From the NCBI GenBank assembly GCA_034412795.1, contig DAOUMD010000212.1, positions 25,856 through 89,855 on the forward strand: a stretch of DNA of 64,000 nucleotides, in the 5' to 3' direction. Origin of the DNA: JAUVPY01 sp034412795. Its GTDB lineage: Bacteria > Chloroflexota > Anaerolineae > 4572-78 > NAK82. The position numbers and the translations under genes were made by a program. The notes beneath the pieces are model-generated. The model did no database searches, was not told where the DNA came from, and saw only the letters and a program-made list of their open reading frames with translations. This document shows, piece after piece, positions 7,996-16,927 of the stretch; the first letter of the stretch is position 1; each line of letters begins with the position of its first letter.

Positions 7996-8628
7996 CTACC
8001 TTTGTAGTCCACGTAGCATCACGTCAAACGTAGTCCAATACAGAGATTCCAGGTCCGAGGCAATCATTTCTCGCCGCAGGGGATGTCCCAGCAACACGAG
8101 CACACCATTAAGCGACGCCCAAAGCGCAGCCGCCGCCTGGCGTGGCTGAGGGACGTCAAATACCCCCTGCTCGACCCCGTGTTGCACCGCCTGAATCACC
8201 CAATGAAAGCCCCGCAGGCTACGGGTGAGTACTTGCCCGTGGAGTTCGGCCGGGATTGCTTCCTGGAATTTGCCCCGGTCGAGGGCCATGATCAACCGAT
8301 GGTAATGAGGATTGGCCTGAAAGAAGTTCAGATAGCCCATAGCCAGTCGACGTAGGCGTTCGGTGGAAGCGATTTCTCGCTCAGCCGCATAGGCCTCTTC
8401 CAGCACGTCAACCAACTCTTCCAGGCCCTCTAGAAGCAAATGAGCAAGGATGGTCTCCTTGCTCTCGAAGTACAAATAGACGGTACCCTTGCTGACTTCA
8501 GCCCGGGCGGCAACGTCATCCACCGTGGCAAGTTGGAAGCCGCCTTCGAAGAAAACCGCGCGCGCTGCAGCCAGAATCGCACGACGCCGACCTTCCTTCT
8601 CACGCGCGCGCCGTTGCGTGGTGGACAT
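7996..8628 (-). CDS. TetR/AcrR family transcriptional regulator, probable beta-oxidation repressor
   Basis: A 210-residue protein with a typical TetR N-terminal helix-turn-helix at residues 14-62 (RRAILAAARAVFFEGGFQ, TVDDVAARAEVSKGTVYLYF) and a divergent helical ligand-binding domain. It is the first gene of the minus-strand beta-oxidation cluster, so acyl-CoA or fatty-acid sensing as in FadR-type TetR proteins is a reasonable inference. The ATG at 8628 follows GGGGGGGATTCCA. A consensus promoter (8679-8708) and an overlapping 27-bp palindrome (8651-8677) lie directly upstream, which points to autorepression and control of the operon. Confidence 0.92.
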   Translation of the reverse strand: MSTTQRRAREKEGRRRAILAAARAVFFEGGFQLATVDDVAARAEVSKGTVYLYFESKETILAHLLLEGLEELVDVLEEAYAAEREIASTERLRRLAMGYLNFFQANPHYHRLIMALDRGKFQEAIPAELHGQVLTRSLRGFHWVIQAVQHGVEQGVFDVPQPRQAAAALWASLNGVLVLLGHPLRREMIASDLESLYWTTFDVMLRGLQR

Positions 8629-8650
8629 TGGAATCCCCCCCTATTCAATA

Positions 8651-8677
8651 ACTATCGGTCAGTAACTGACTGATAGT
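8651..8677. promoter_or_regulatory. TetR operator palindrome
   Basis: ACTATCGGTCAGT, a single A, then ACTGACTGATAGT: 13-bp arms with 12 of 13 positions complementary. It covers the expected transcription start just downstream of the -10 box at 8679-8684, and lies 23 bp before the TetR start codon. Size and position fit a TetR-dimer operator. Confidence 0.8.
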
Positions 8678-8678
8678 C

Positions 8679-8708
8679 ATTATATCATACCAAAAAGGGA
8701 GATGTCAA
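8679..8708 (-). promoter_or_regulatory. Sigma-70 type promoter for the TetR/beta-oxidation operon
   Basis: Read on the minus strand, TTGACA (8708-8703), an 18-bp spacer and TATAAT (8684-8679) are both perfect consensus hexamers. Transcription would start near 8672, inside the TetR operator. Confidence 0.8.
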
Positions 8709-8716
8709 GCATTCTG

Positions 8717-9919
8717 TCAATTAGGCATCAACACTTCCTGGATGCGATCCAGTGCCCAATCAATCTCTTCGCGGGTGATGATGAGCGGAGGTGCAAAGCG
8801 GATAATGTGTGTGTGAGTCTCTTTAGCCAAAACCCTCCGTGCTCGCAATGCCTCGCAGAAGCGGCGCGCACCACCTGCCTCGGGATGTAACTCCACACCA
8901 ATCAGCAATCCTTTGCCGCGTACTTCTTTGACGTGTGGGGAGTTGATCTCTACCAGCCGCTCCTGGAAATATTTACCCATCTGAGCTGCGTTTTCGATCA
9001 TGTCCTCTTCTACCAGAACCTTTAGCGCCGTTCGCGCCACTGCACAGCCCAGCGGATTTCCGCCGAAGGTGGAGCCGTGGTCGCCTGGCTGAAAGACACC
9101 CAGCACCTCGCGCGACGAAAGCACCACCGATACCGGATATGCGCCTCCGGAGATCGCTTTGCCCAAAATCATTACGTCGGGCTTGACGTCCTCGTGATCG
9201 CAGGCAAACAGCCGGCCGGTGCGCCCCAGACCGGTCTGGATTTCATCCGCCATCATCAGCACATTGCGTTCGGTGCAAATCTCTCGTACCGCTTGGAGAT
9301 AGCCGCCAGGGGGTACTACGATGCCCCCTTCACCTTGAATTGGCTCGAAAAGGAAGGCGACCGTATGGGGGGTGATCGCCTCTCGCAGCGCCCGGGCATT
9401 GCCGTAGGGCACAGTCACAAAGCCGGGTGTATAGGGCGAAAAGCCGGCTCTGTAGCCTGGCTCAGTAGAAAAGGAGATGATCGTCAAGGTGCGTCCGTGA
9501 AAATTGCCGCCGCAGGTGATGATCTCCGCCTGACCATCGGGTACCCCCTTCGTTATGTAGCCCCATTTGCGGGCGGCTTTGATAGCTGTTTCCACGGCTT
9601 CGGCGCCGCTGTTCATCGGCAAGGCCATCTCGTACCCGGTCATCTCGCACACTTCTTGGTAAAAGAGTGGTAGCTGGTCATTGCGGAATGCTCGCGAGGT
9701 GAGGGTCAGGTTGCCCGCCTGAGCGATCAGTGCCTCCACAATACGTGGGTGGCGATGGCCTTGATTCAAAGCTGAATATGCGCTCAGGCAATCCAGGTAA
9801 CGATTACCCTCGACATCGTATACCCAAACTCCCTCACCGCGTTGGATCACGACGTCTAACGGACAATAATTGTGGGCACCATACCTATCTTCCAGCCTTA
9901 TTAACTCTTGAGTTCTCAT
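8717..9919 (-). CDS. rocD: Ornithine--oxo-acid aminotransferase
   Basis: A class III PLP aminotransferase of about 400 residues that converts ornithine and 2-oxoglutarate to glutamate semialdehyde and glutamate. Ornithine-aminotransferase hallmarks are the RYGAHNYCPLDVV start, FEPIQGEGGI, MMADEIQTGLGRTG (Asp225 binding the PLP pyridine) and the Schiff-base Lys254 in ILGKAISGGAYP, followed by HGSTFGGNPLG. The reading frame could begin at 9943, but a GAGGAGGT site at 9931-9938 fixes the start at ATG 9919. It is oriented toward, but separately promoted from, the TetR operon. Confidence 0.93.
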   Translation of the reverse strand: MRTQELIRLEDRYGAHNYCPLDVVIQRGEGVWVYDVEGNRYLDCLSAYSALNQGHRHPRIVEALIAQAGNLTLTSRAFRNDQLPLFYQEVCEMTGYEMALPMNSGAEAVETAIKAARKWGYITKGVPDGQAEIITCGGNFHGRTLTIISFSTEPGYRAGFSPYTPGFVTVPYGNARALREAITPHTVAFLFEPIQGEGGIVVPPGGYLQAVREICTERNVLMMADEIQTGLGRTGRLFACDHEDVKPDVMILGKAISGGAYPVSVVLSSREVLGVFQPGDHGSTFGGNPLGCAVARTALKVLVEEDMIENAAQMGKYFQERLVEINSPHVKEVRGKGLLIGVELHPEAGGARRFCEALRARRVLAKETHTHIIRFAPPLIITREEIDWALDRIQEVLMPN

Positions 9920-10178
9920 GGCAAGAATTGACCTCCTCGTCAAATGAATCTGTCAAACTTTAGAATCCCTCGATTCATTACTTCTTACCCCACCGGTGAA
10001 GTTCCCTCCTTGAGCGGCTGGGGAAAAATCAGTGTATTATGAGTACCGTTATAGGGCAAATATCGAATCGGCAAATAACTTAGGCAACCTGGGGGAACAA
10101 ACGGTCTAATAACTTGCTCTCGGTAGGTGTCTGTGATAGACTATCCGCATCCAATATAGCACATTATTCGGCAACGTG

Positions 10179-11465
10179 ATGAAATGTAAATTCCTGCACC
10201 TCTCCGACGTCCATCTGGGTTACCAGCAATACAACCACAAGGAACGTTTCAACGACTTTGGTCACGCCTTCCTGCACATTGTGAACCAGGCCATTTCCGA
10301 GCGAGTTGACTTCGCGATCCTGGGTGGGGATCTTTTCCAAAAGCGGACCATTGATCCGCCGACGCTTATCCAGGCTATCGAAGGGCTAAGCCGGTTGAAA
10401 GAGGCAGGCATCCCCGTCGCCGCCGTGGAGGGCAACCACGAGCGAGCTCACTACCGAGATGTCTTCTCGTGGATGGATTTCCTGGCTGACCGAGGCTATC
10501 TCACCTTACTAAACCCAATTTCATTCAAAGAGGGAGTCCCGGCGCTAACAGCCTGGAACGGCGAGCAGGGCGCTTTTTTAGACCTGAGTCCCTCTGGAGA
10601 CAAAACCGGAGGCCTCGTCCGCATCTACGGTATCAAGTACTACGGCGCATCGTCCGGACGGGTGGTAGAAGGTCTGGTCAAGGCATTGGTCGACATGGAT
10701 CACGACAGCGTCGAGTATGTCATCCTGGTGATGCACGCTGGCCTGGAGGGTGTATTGCCCCGCTACTCGGCCACGCTGACTCACAGCCAGCTCGTCCCGC
10801 TGCGCGGCTACGTAGATTACTTAGCCCTGGGACACATCCACAAACCCTTTGAGCGAGAGGATTGGATTTATAATCCCGGCTCCCCGGAGACGTGTAGTAT
10901 GGACGAAGCTGCCTGGCGAGACCGGGGGTATTACCTGGTGGAGGTAGACACGGAGCAAGCACTGAAACATAAGGCGCGCCTGGTCCGCAACCCACGTCGC
11001 CCCTTCCTGCGCCTGTCGCTCAGCGTGGACACGTACGAGAACCCTGAGGCCCTCTATGCTGCCGCTCAAGAATATGCTAAGCGGGAAGCAACACAGCAAG
11101 CCGGTCGCCCCCAGCCGGTGGTTGAACTGGCATTAGAAGGGGTGCTTCCCTTTGATCGCCACGAGCTGGACACGAATCGATTAGAGACCATTATCGAGGA
11201 GGCCTTTGATCCGCTGCTGGTTCGGGTCGCCAATCGCACCGTGCCCACCGAATACGAAGTCAGCGGCGACGAGTCAAAATCCCGTGCCGAACTAGAACGC
11301 GACGTAGTGGAAGATTTGGTGGAACGCGACGCCCGCTACCGCCCAGCCGCAGCCGACTGGACTGAGGTCATCCTCAACGTGAAACGTTTGACGTTGGAAG
11401 GCACCTCGCCGGAAGGGATTTTGGACTATCTGGAGACAAGCAGCCAGCCAATCGCACGCAGATGA
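10179..11465 (+). CDS. sbcD: DNA double-strand break repair nuclease, SbcD/Mre11 family
   Basis: A 428-residue calcineurin-like phosphoesterase with the Mre11/SbcD metal-binding series: LSDVHLG (Asp10, His12), GGDLFQKR, VEGNHERAH, VMHAGLEG and LGHIHKP. With SbcC/Rad50 it forms the ATP-dependent nuclease that opens and trims DNA ends. Its partner SbcC is encoded about 1.3 kb downstream on the same strand, separated only by a dehydrogenase gene. The start is taken as ATG 10179; a GTG one codon earlier is possible, and no strong ribosome site is visible for either. Confidence 0.93.
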   Translation: MKCKFLHLSDVHLGYQQYNHKERFNDFGHAFLHIVNQAISERVDFAILGGDLFQKRTIDPPTLIQAIEGLSRLKEAGIPVAAVEGNHERAHYRDVFSWMDFLADRGYLTLLNPISFKEGVPALTAWNGEQGAFLDLSPSGDKTGGLVRIYGIKYYGASSGRVVEGLVKALVDMDHDSVEYVILVMHAGLEGVLPRYSATLTHSQLVPLRGYVDYLALGHIHKPFEREDWIYNPGSPETCSMDEAAWRDRGYYLVEVDTEQALKHKARLVRNPRRPFLRLSLSVDTYENPEALYAAAQEYAKREATQQAGRPQPVVELALEGVLPFDRHELDTNRLETIIEEAFDPLLVRVANRTVPTEYEVSGDESKSRAELERDVVEDLVERDARYRPAAADWTEVILNVKRLTLEGTSPEGILDYLETSSQPIARR

Positions 11466-11585
11466 ACTCAACCTGATAAGGCCGCGTCAAGAAATAATTT
11501 TGCGTATTTTGAAGGGTTTCACCCGGAATTTTGACCTAAAAACAGGAAGTTCTTCTTGGACGCTTCCTAAGTCACGGAGGATTCA

Positions 11586-12653
11586 ATGCCGAACTACGAG
11601 ATTGCAGTCTATCCTGGGGATGGTATCGGACCTGAGGTTATTGATCAGACGATTCGAGTGCTGGAGGTAGTCCAGGCACAAGTAGGTGGATTCGGCCTGA
11701 ATATGACCCACTTGCCATGGGGCGCGGATTACTACGCTGAGACTGGTCGCGTGGCATCCCCAGACTTTCTTGATGTCTTACGTCCCTTCGACGCTATTCT
11801 ACTGGGAGCACTGGGCGACCCCGAGCGTATCCCTGATCACATTACCCTCGAACCGTTGGTCCGAACTCGCCAGACTTTTAATCAATACGCCTGCGTCCGG
11901 CCCGCCCGTCTCTTCCCGGGTGTGCGCTCTCCGTTGGCGGTAAAGGGTTCCTCGGAGGTCGATCTGGTCGTGGTCAGGGAGAATTCCGAGGGGGAATACG
12001 TGTACTGCGGCGGGAGATTCAAGATGGGCGAGCCGGAGGAGTTTGCGCTGCAGACCGCGGTTCATACTCGACGTGGTATTGAGCGTATCTTACGTTTCGG
12101 GTTCGAACTGGCCATGACCCGCCGCCAGCATTTGACCATGATCACCAAGTCAAACGCTCAGAAATACGGCTTCGTTCTCTGGGATGAAATATTGGAAGAG
12201 ATACGCGATCAATATCCTTCAGTCAGCACGGATAAGCAACACGTAGATGCTGCGGCCATGAACTTTGTGCGCAGCCCGGAGCAATTCGACGTGGTCGTTG
12301 GGTCCAACCTGTTTGGGGACGTTTTATCCGACCTGGGTGGCATCATTGGAGGCGGGCTTGGGCTGGCGCCAAGCGCCAATCTCAATCCTGAGCGAGAATA
12401 CCCGTCCATGTTTGAGCCTGTACATGGTTCGGCACCCGATATTGCCGGGCAGGGCATCGCCAACCCGGTTGCTGCGATTTTGAGCGGGGCCATGATGCTT
12501 GAGTGGCTGGGGCTTAATACGGCGGCTGAAAGTATTCGGCGAGCGGTGGAGGCCACCTTACATCAAGGCTCAGGCACGCCCGATTTAGGCGGACAGTTAA
12601 ACACGCACCAGATGACGGACGCGATCATTCAAAACCTGGAAGCTACGAAGTAG
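11586..12653 (+). CDS. dmlA: D-malate / tartrate dehydrogenase (isocitrate/isopropylmalate dehydrogenase family)
   Basis: A 355-residue NAD-dependent decarboxylating dehydrogenase. It opens with YPGDGIGPEV and has the substrate loop VRTRQTFNQYACVRPARLFPGV. The VVRENSEGEY motif is characteristic of the D-malate/tartrate branch rather than LeuB. The metal-binding segment SNLFGDVLSDLGG and the NAD-site FEPVHGSAPDIAG follow. The likely reaction is D-malate to pyruvate plus CO2, or the tartrate equivalents. A GGAGG site precedes the ATG. It sits oddly between sbcD and sbcC, separated from sbcC by an inverted repeat. Confidence 0.85.
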   Translation: MPNYEIAVYPGDGIGPEVIDQTIRVLEVVQAQVGGFGLNMTHLPWGADYYAETGRVASPDFLDVLRPFDAILLGALGDPERIPDHITLEPLVRTRQTFNQYACVRPARLFPGVRSPLAVKGSSEVDLVVVRENSEGEYVYCGGRFKMGEPEEFALQTAVHTRRGIERILRFGFELAMTRRQHLTMITKSNAQKYGFVLWDEILEEIRDQYPSVSTDKQHVDAAAMNFVRSPEQFDVVVGSNLFGDVLSDLGGIIGGGLGLAPSANLNPEREYPSMFEPVHGSAPDIAGQGIANPVAAILSGAMMLEWLGLNTAAESIRRAVEATLHQGSGTPDLGGQLNTHQMTDAIIQNLEATK

Positions 12654-12754
12654 AATCAGCAAAACTACAAATCAGCAAATAGTGAACTTGCTGACTCGCT
12701 GATTTGCAGATTTGCCTTTTGCCCGATTTGCAGATTTGTAGTTTTGCCAATTTG
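12653..12754. repeat. Inverted repeat, AATCAGCAAA family (copy 2)
   Basis: The left arm AATCAGCAAAACTACAAATC (from 12654) pairs with the right arm GATTTGTAGTTTTGCC (ending about 12748). A second pair of words, CTGATTTGCAGATTTGCC, lies in the loop. It starts at the dmlA stop codon and ends just before the sbcC start at 12765. Confidence 0.7.
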
Positions 12755-12764
12755 AAGATTTTCT

Positions 12765-15473
12765 ATGCTAATCACCCGGATCGAGTTGCAAAACATCAAG
12801 AGTTACAGCGACAATGTCGTCACCTTCACCGCCGGTACGAATGCCATCTGCGGTGAAAACGGTGCCGGAAAGAGTACGCTGTTGGAGGCCATCGGTTTCA
12901 CTCTCTTCGATTACTTGCCCTACATCCAGGCTGATTTCGTCCGCGAAGGCGAGAAAACGGCGACGGTCGCCGTCAACTTCGTCTCGAATCAAGACGGACG
13001 CGAATATCAGGTGGTGCGTCGTTGTGGAGGGAGTTCCGATTACTATGTTTATGACTCCGAGCTAGACACCAAAATCGTCAATGGCAAGGCTGACGTGGTC
13101 GAGTGGTTGAAAGAGCACCTGGGCGTGGAGCCGACTGCTGACCTGACGGCCCTCTTCCGTGACGCCGTAGGTGTGCCCCAGGGCCTGCTGACGGCCCCTT
13201 TTTTGCAGGCCGCATCGCAGCGCAAACCGCTTTTTGACCGCCTGTTGCGGGTGGATGAATATGAGCAGGCGTGGAAGGCCTTACGTGAGACGTTGCGTCA
13301 CCTGGAAAACAAGCTTGCCAGCCACAAAGAAACTATGGCCAAGTTGGAGGCACAAGTCCAGCGACTGCCGGGTCTCCGCGAGCGGGCTGATGCTCTGAGT
13401 GCCGATGCAGATCGGATCGAAGGTCAACTGGCCGAACTTCGGACAGAGCGGGACGAGGCCACCGCTCGCCGGGAAGTGCTGGAGGCGACCAAGAAGGAGC
13501 TGGATGGCCTGACGCAACGGGTCGAGATGCTGGATACCCGCCTGGAGGGACTTGCGGGGCAATTGGCGACGGCCGAAAGCACGCTGAACGAGGCGGAGAC
13601 AGCTCAAGCGAGCGTCGAGGCCAGCCGGCCCGGCCATGAAGCCTATGAGACGGCGCAGGCAGTCGCGGCTGAGTTGGAAGCGGAACGCCAGGCGCGGGAT
13701 AAACTACGAGACGATCAGGCGTCACAGGAGACAGACCTCAAGCTGGCTCAGGAACGGGTGAAAACCCTGGAGGCTGATTACCTGGAGGTTGAAGAGGCCG
13801 GGGCGCATATGGAGGCACTTCAGCCCCAGGTCGAGCAACAAACGGAGTGCGAGGCAGCCCTGAAATCTGCCCTGGAGCAGGTACGTTTGCTGGACACGAC
13901 TGAGACTCGGTTAAGCGAACTCCAGGGGCAACTGTCCGACTTGAGTGGTCGGCTGGAGGTCGTCGAAGCTGGGTTGGCCGAGGCAGATCGGGTCGATACC
14001 GGGCTGCGCCAGGCCCGGACACACCTGGAAGAGACGCGTGCTCTCTTAACCGGCCTCAAGTCAGAACAGGCAGCACTGGCGTCCGAAATCAGCCGGCTGG
14101 CGGAGCAAAGCCGAACACTGGAAACTACGGACGCCCCTGATTGCCCTGTTTGCGAACAGCCGTTGACACCAGAGCGCCGGGCTGACTTATTGGCCCGCAA
14201 CCGGGCCCAGTTGGACGGGCTAAAGACCCGGGACGGTTCGCTTGTCGAGGAGATATCCACCACGACCGAGACGTGTTCTGAACTGGAGCGCAACGTCCAG
14301 AACCTGGAAGTACAACTGCGTAATCTGCCCCGCACGGCTGACAAAGACGAACTGCTTGTGCAAATCGCCAGCTTGGAGAAAAAGCTGGCCGACAACCGCG
14401 CCGAAATCGAACGATTAAAAAAGAGTCACGACGAAGTTGCCCACCTGGAACAGAAGTTGGCCGAACTGGGAGACCCGCGTCGCCAGTATGAGCGCCTGGC
14501 CGAGATAGCGGGTCAGCGAGCTGACCTTGAGGAGAAACTGGAAACAGAGCGCCACGCTGTCGGTACGTTGGCAGCATCGCTGGCCGATATCCAACAGGCT
14601 CTGACCCCTTATGCCGACCTGGATCAGCGTCTGGCCGAGGGACGGGCAGCGATAAACCGGCATGAGGAAGATCATCGCCGCTATCTGGAGAATGCCAGAA
14701 TCGCTGCTACCCTGTCCGATCGCCGCCGGCAAGCCGAGACCCTGCGGGCGCAAGACGCTGAGTTGACGGCCGAGCGCGACGAGATACAGGCTCAACTGGA
14801 GGAAATCGCCGCCGACTTCGAACCCGATGCCTTCGCCGCCGCACGTCAGCGCGAGGCCGGGCTCCAGACTGAGCTCGCGGGACTGGAAGGTCAACTCGGT
14901 GGGCTACGCAGACAGATAGCAGAAACCGAGCGTGAAATCCAGGAGTTGGAAGCGCAGGAGCAGGCGCTGGCTGCCGAGGGTGCTGCTCTGACCGGAAACC
15001 AGGAGTTGCTGAACCTGGCTGAGTTTATCCGAGAGGTCATCCGGCGCGCAGGGCCGTACGTCACCCGCCGCTTGATGCAGCAGGTGTCGCTAGAAGCTGC
15101 CGGTCTATTTGGGGACGTGATGGTCGATCCCAGCGCCCGTCTGCGCTGGGAAGAGAATTACGAGATTGTTCTCGAAAAGAGCGGACGCAACCGAAGCTTT
15201 CAGCAACTATCGGGCGGTGAGCAGATGGCGGCAGCTTTGTCGATACGGCTGGCCCTGCTGCGCGAGCTATCGGCTATCGACGTCGCCTTTTTTGACGAGC
15301 CGACATCAAATCTCGACGATACCCGGCGCGACAGCCTGGCCGAGCAGATTCTCTCGGTCAAGGGCTTCTCCCAGCTTTTTGTCATCAGCCACGACGATAC
15401 CTTTGAGCGAGCGACGCACCACATCGTCCGTGTGCACAAGGAAAACGGCGTGAGCAAGGTAGAGGTACAATAA
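12765..15473 (+). CDS. sbcC: SbcC/Rad50-type SMC-like ATPase of DNA end processing
   Basis: A 902-residue protein with split ABC-ATPase halves around a long coiled coil. Walker A (GENGAGKST) is near residues 30-38, the zinc-hook CPVCEQPL near residue 460, the ABC signature LSGGEQM near 814 and Walker B FFDEPTSNLD near 840, followed by the ISHDD switch. The flanking segments are rich in Glu, Leu and Arg heptads, as expected for an antiparallel coiled coil. It forms a complex with SbcD/Mre11. No good ribosome site precedes the ATG at 12765, so translation may depend on the upstream gene. Confidence 0.95.
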   Translation: MLITRIELQNIKSYSDNVVTFTAGTNAICGENGAGKSTLLEAIGFTLFDYLPYIQADFVREGEKTATVAVNFVSNQDGREYQVVRRCGGSSDYYVYDSELDTKIVNGKADVVEWLKEHLGVEPTADLTALFRDAVGVPQGLLTAPFLQAASQRKPLFDRLLRVDEYEQAWKALRETLRHLENKLASHKETMAKLEAQVQRLPGLRERADALSADADRIEGQLAELRTERDEATARREVLEATKKELDGLTQRVEMLDTRLEGLAGQLATAESTLNEAETAQASVEASRPGHEAYETAQAVAAELEAERQARDKLRDDQASQETDLKLAQERVKTLEADYLEVEEAGAHMEALQPQVEQQTECEAALKSALEQVRLLDTTETRLSELQGQLSDLSGRLEVVEAGLAEADRVDTGLRQARTHLEETRALLTGLKSEQAALASEISRLAEQSRTLETTDAPDCPVCEQPLTPERRADLLARNRAQLDGLKTRDGSLVEEISTTTETCSELERNVQNLEVQLRNLPRTADKDELLVQIASLEKKLADNRAEIERLKKSHDEVAHLEQKLAELGDPRRQYERLAEIAGQRADLEEKLETERHAVGTLAASLADIQQALTPYADLDQRLAEGRAAINRHEEDHRRYLENARIAATLSDRRRQAETLRAQDAELTAERDEIQAQLEEIAADFEPDAFAAARQREAGLQTELAGLEGQLGGLRRQIAETEREIQELEAQEQALAAEGAALTGNQELLNLAEFIREVIRRAGPYVTRRLMQQVSLEAAGLFGDVMVDPSARLRWEENYEIVLEKSGRNRSFQQLSGGEQMAAALSIRLALLRELSAIDVAFFDEPTSNLDDTRRDSLAEQILSVKGFSQLFVISHDDTFERATHHIVRVHKENGVSKVEVQ

Positions 15474-15515
15474 GAGTCCAGACTCGTTTCGCAAAGTTGG
15501 CAACGGGGTGAAACT

Positions 15516-16706
15516 ATGTTAGTGCGCAGCAAAGTGATCGCAGCCCTTGAGGCCAAAAAAGAGCGTTTTGCCGGCTACCAGGTTGAATTGCGCGATACGC
15601 TGAACACCTATCAAGAGGCTCTCGAACGGTTGCCCTCGCTCAGCCGGGCCGAGATCGAGGCCAGGTTTGACGAGGCAGAGATTGCGTGGCCGGGCGCCTT
15701 GCCCGGTGCCGAGCAAGACCAGTTGCACGATGTGGTGATCAGCGCGGGAGAGGCTTGGACCAGCCACGAAGAGGCGCGCGCCTGGGCCAAGCAGGTGTTG
15801 CTCAACACACCCACCTTCGCCGTGGATGGCTCGCAGATACCCCCCAGTCGTGACTTTTCGGTACCCGTCGGCGCGGTGCAGGTGGGCTGGTTTGAGAACC
15901 CTCACGCCCCTGGCGCTGAATACGTCAAAGACCTGACCTTCGAGGTGCTGGCTCCTAACGAACTGGCAGAGGAGACCGACGAGGGAGGGGGCGGCGACTT
16001 CCCCGATTGGCGCGTCAACTTGCGGCGTTTCGAAATGGAATGCCGGGCGATCGTCGAGTACATCGAAGCCCATAGGGACATAGACCCTGCTCCGCTTTGT
16101 TTCTTCGACGGCTCGCCGGTTGTCTCCTTCGCCCAGCATATGCGGCCCAACCTGCGCCAGAAGTACGTAACGGCCGTTACTGATATGTTACGCGCCTCGG
16201 GGGCATGCCGGGTGCCACTGGTGGGCTATGTAGACACCAGCTTCGCCAATGACTTGGTGACGATGCTGTTCTTCCTCGACCGGCTACCTCGTGCTCCGCG
16301 CTTGAGCGATGGGAGCCTATTGCGCCCGCTTATGCAATGGGGTGATCGGAGCCAGGTATACATCTGCGCCCGAGATGACAACGTCCTGCCTGAATATGGC
16401 CCGCAGGCGCGTGAGGTATGCTTTACGTACCTCAAGACCACGGCTTTCGGTGCCCCTGCCCGCCTCGAATTCCCTCGTTGGCTCGCGGAAGATGAGACCG
16501 AACTGGAACGAGTTCTCAATCTGGTACGCGCCGAGTGCATCGTAGGCAATGGTTATCCTTACGCGCTTGAGACGGCCGATGCAGTGGCCGTCATCAGCTT
16601 GCAAGACCGGGAACGATTCTACGCCACTTTCCAGCAGTTTGCTGAGAAAGAAGGGCTGATGTTGCGCTACTCCCGCAAGGCGCTGAGCAAGCGCACACGT
16701 CGGTAG
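15516..16706 (+). CDS. nurA: NurA domain nuclease
   Basis: A 396-residue protein with the NurA pattern: an N-terminal helical region, then an RNase H-like fold whose first acidic motif FAVDGSQIPPS lies near residue 103 and a second FFDGSPVVSF near 197. NurA is the 5'-3' nuclease that in archaea works with the HerA translocase and Mre11-Rad50 in end resection. Its position 42 bp after sbcC supports the same role. No HerA-like ATPase is encoded in the window. The ATG at 15516 follows GGGGTGAAACT. Confidence 0.88.
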   Translation: MLVRSKVIAALEAKKERFAGYQVELRDTLNTYQEALERLPSLSRAEIEARFDEAEIAWPGALPGAEQDQLHDVVISAGEAWTSHEEARAWAKQVLLNTPTFAVDGSQIPPSRDFSVPVGAVQVGWFENPHAPGAEYVKDLTFEVLAPNELAEETDEGGGGDFPDWRVNLRRFEMECRAIVEYIEAHRDIDPAPLCFFDGSPVVSFAQHMRPNLRQKYVTAVTDMLRASGACRVPLVGYVDTSFANDLVTMLFFLDRLPRAPRLSDGSLLRPLMQWGDRSQVYICARDDNVLPEYGPQAREVCFTYLKTTAFGAPARLEFPRWLAEDETELERVLNLVRAECIVGNGYPYALETADAVAVISLQDRERFYATFQQFAEKEGLMLRYSRKALSKRTRR

Positions 16707-16802
16707 AGGGAGATGGTAAAGACAAGATGAAAATTACCTATGTGAATCCAATTAGCGGATTTGGCATGGTTCAGATGACCTTGAAATTGGGATAACAATT
16801 GC

Positions 16803-16896
16803 AGACGAAGGACGAACGACGAGCGACGAAGAGGTCTGCGCCAATAATTGGTCATTCGTCCAGTTGAGAAAGTGTTACCCTATCTCTGAACCATCC
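16803..16896. repeat. GACGAACGACGAAG / GGTTCAGA element (copy 1)
   Basis: It contains AGACGAAGGACGAACGACGA words, a CGCCAATAATTGGTC core, and a tail AGTGTTACCCTATCTCTGAACCATCC (split here only by reading). The same three blocks recur at 19131-19269 and 36672-36755. It lies upstream of the LysM gene. Confidence 0.75.
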
Positions 16897-16927
16897 TGCG
16901 GATTGTACATTGACTAGGAGGAGGACC

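Noticed and set aside
9951..9956. TTGACA on the minus strand as the -35 box of rocD
   Set aside because: It lies only about 12 bp before the ribosome site, leaving no room for a -10 box and transcription start.
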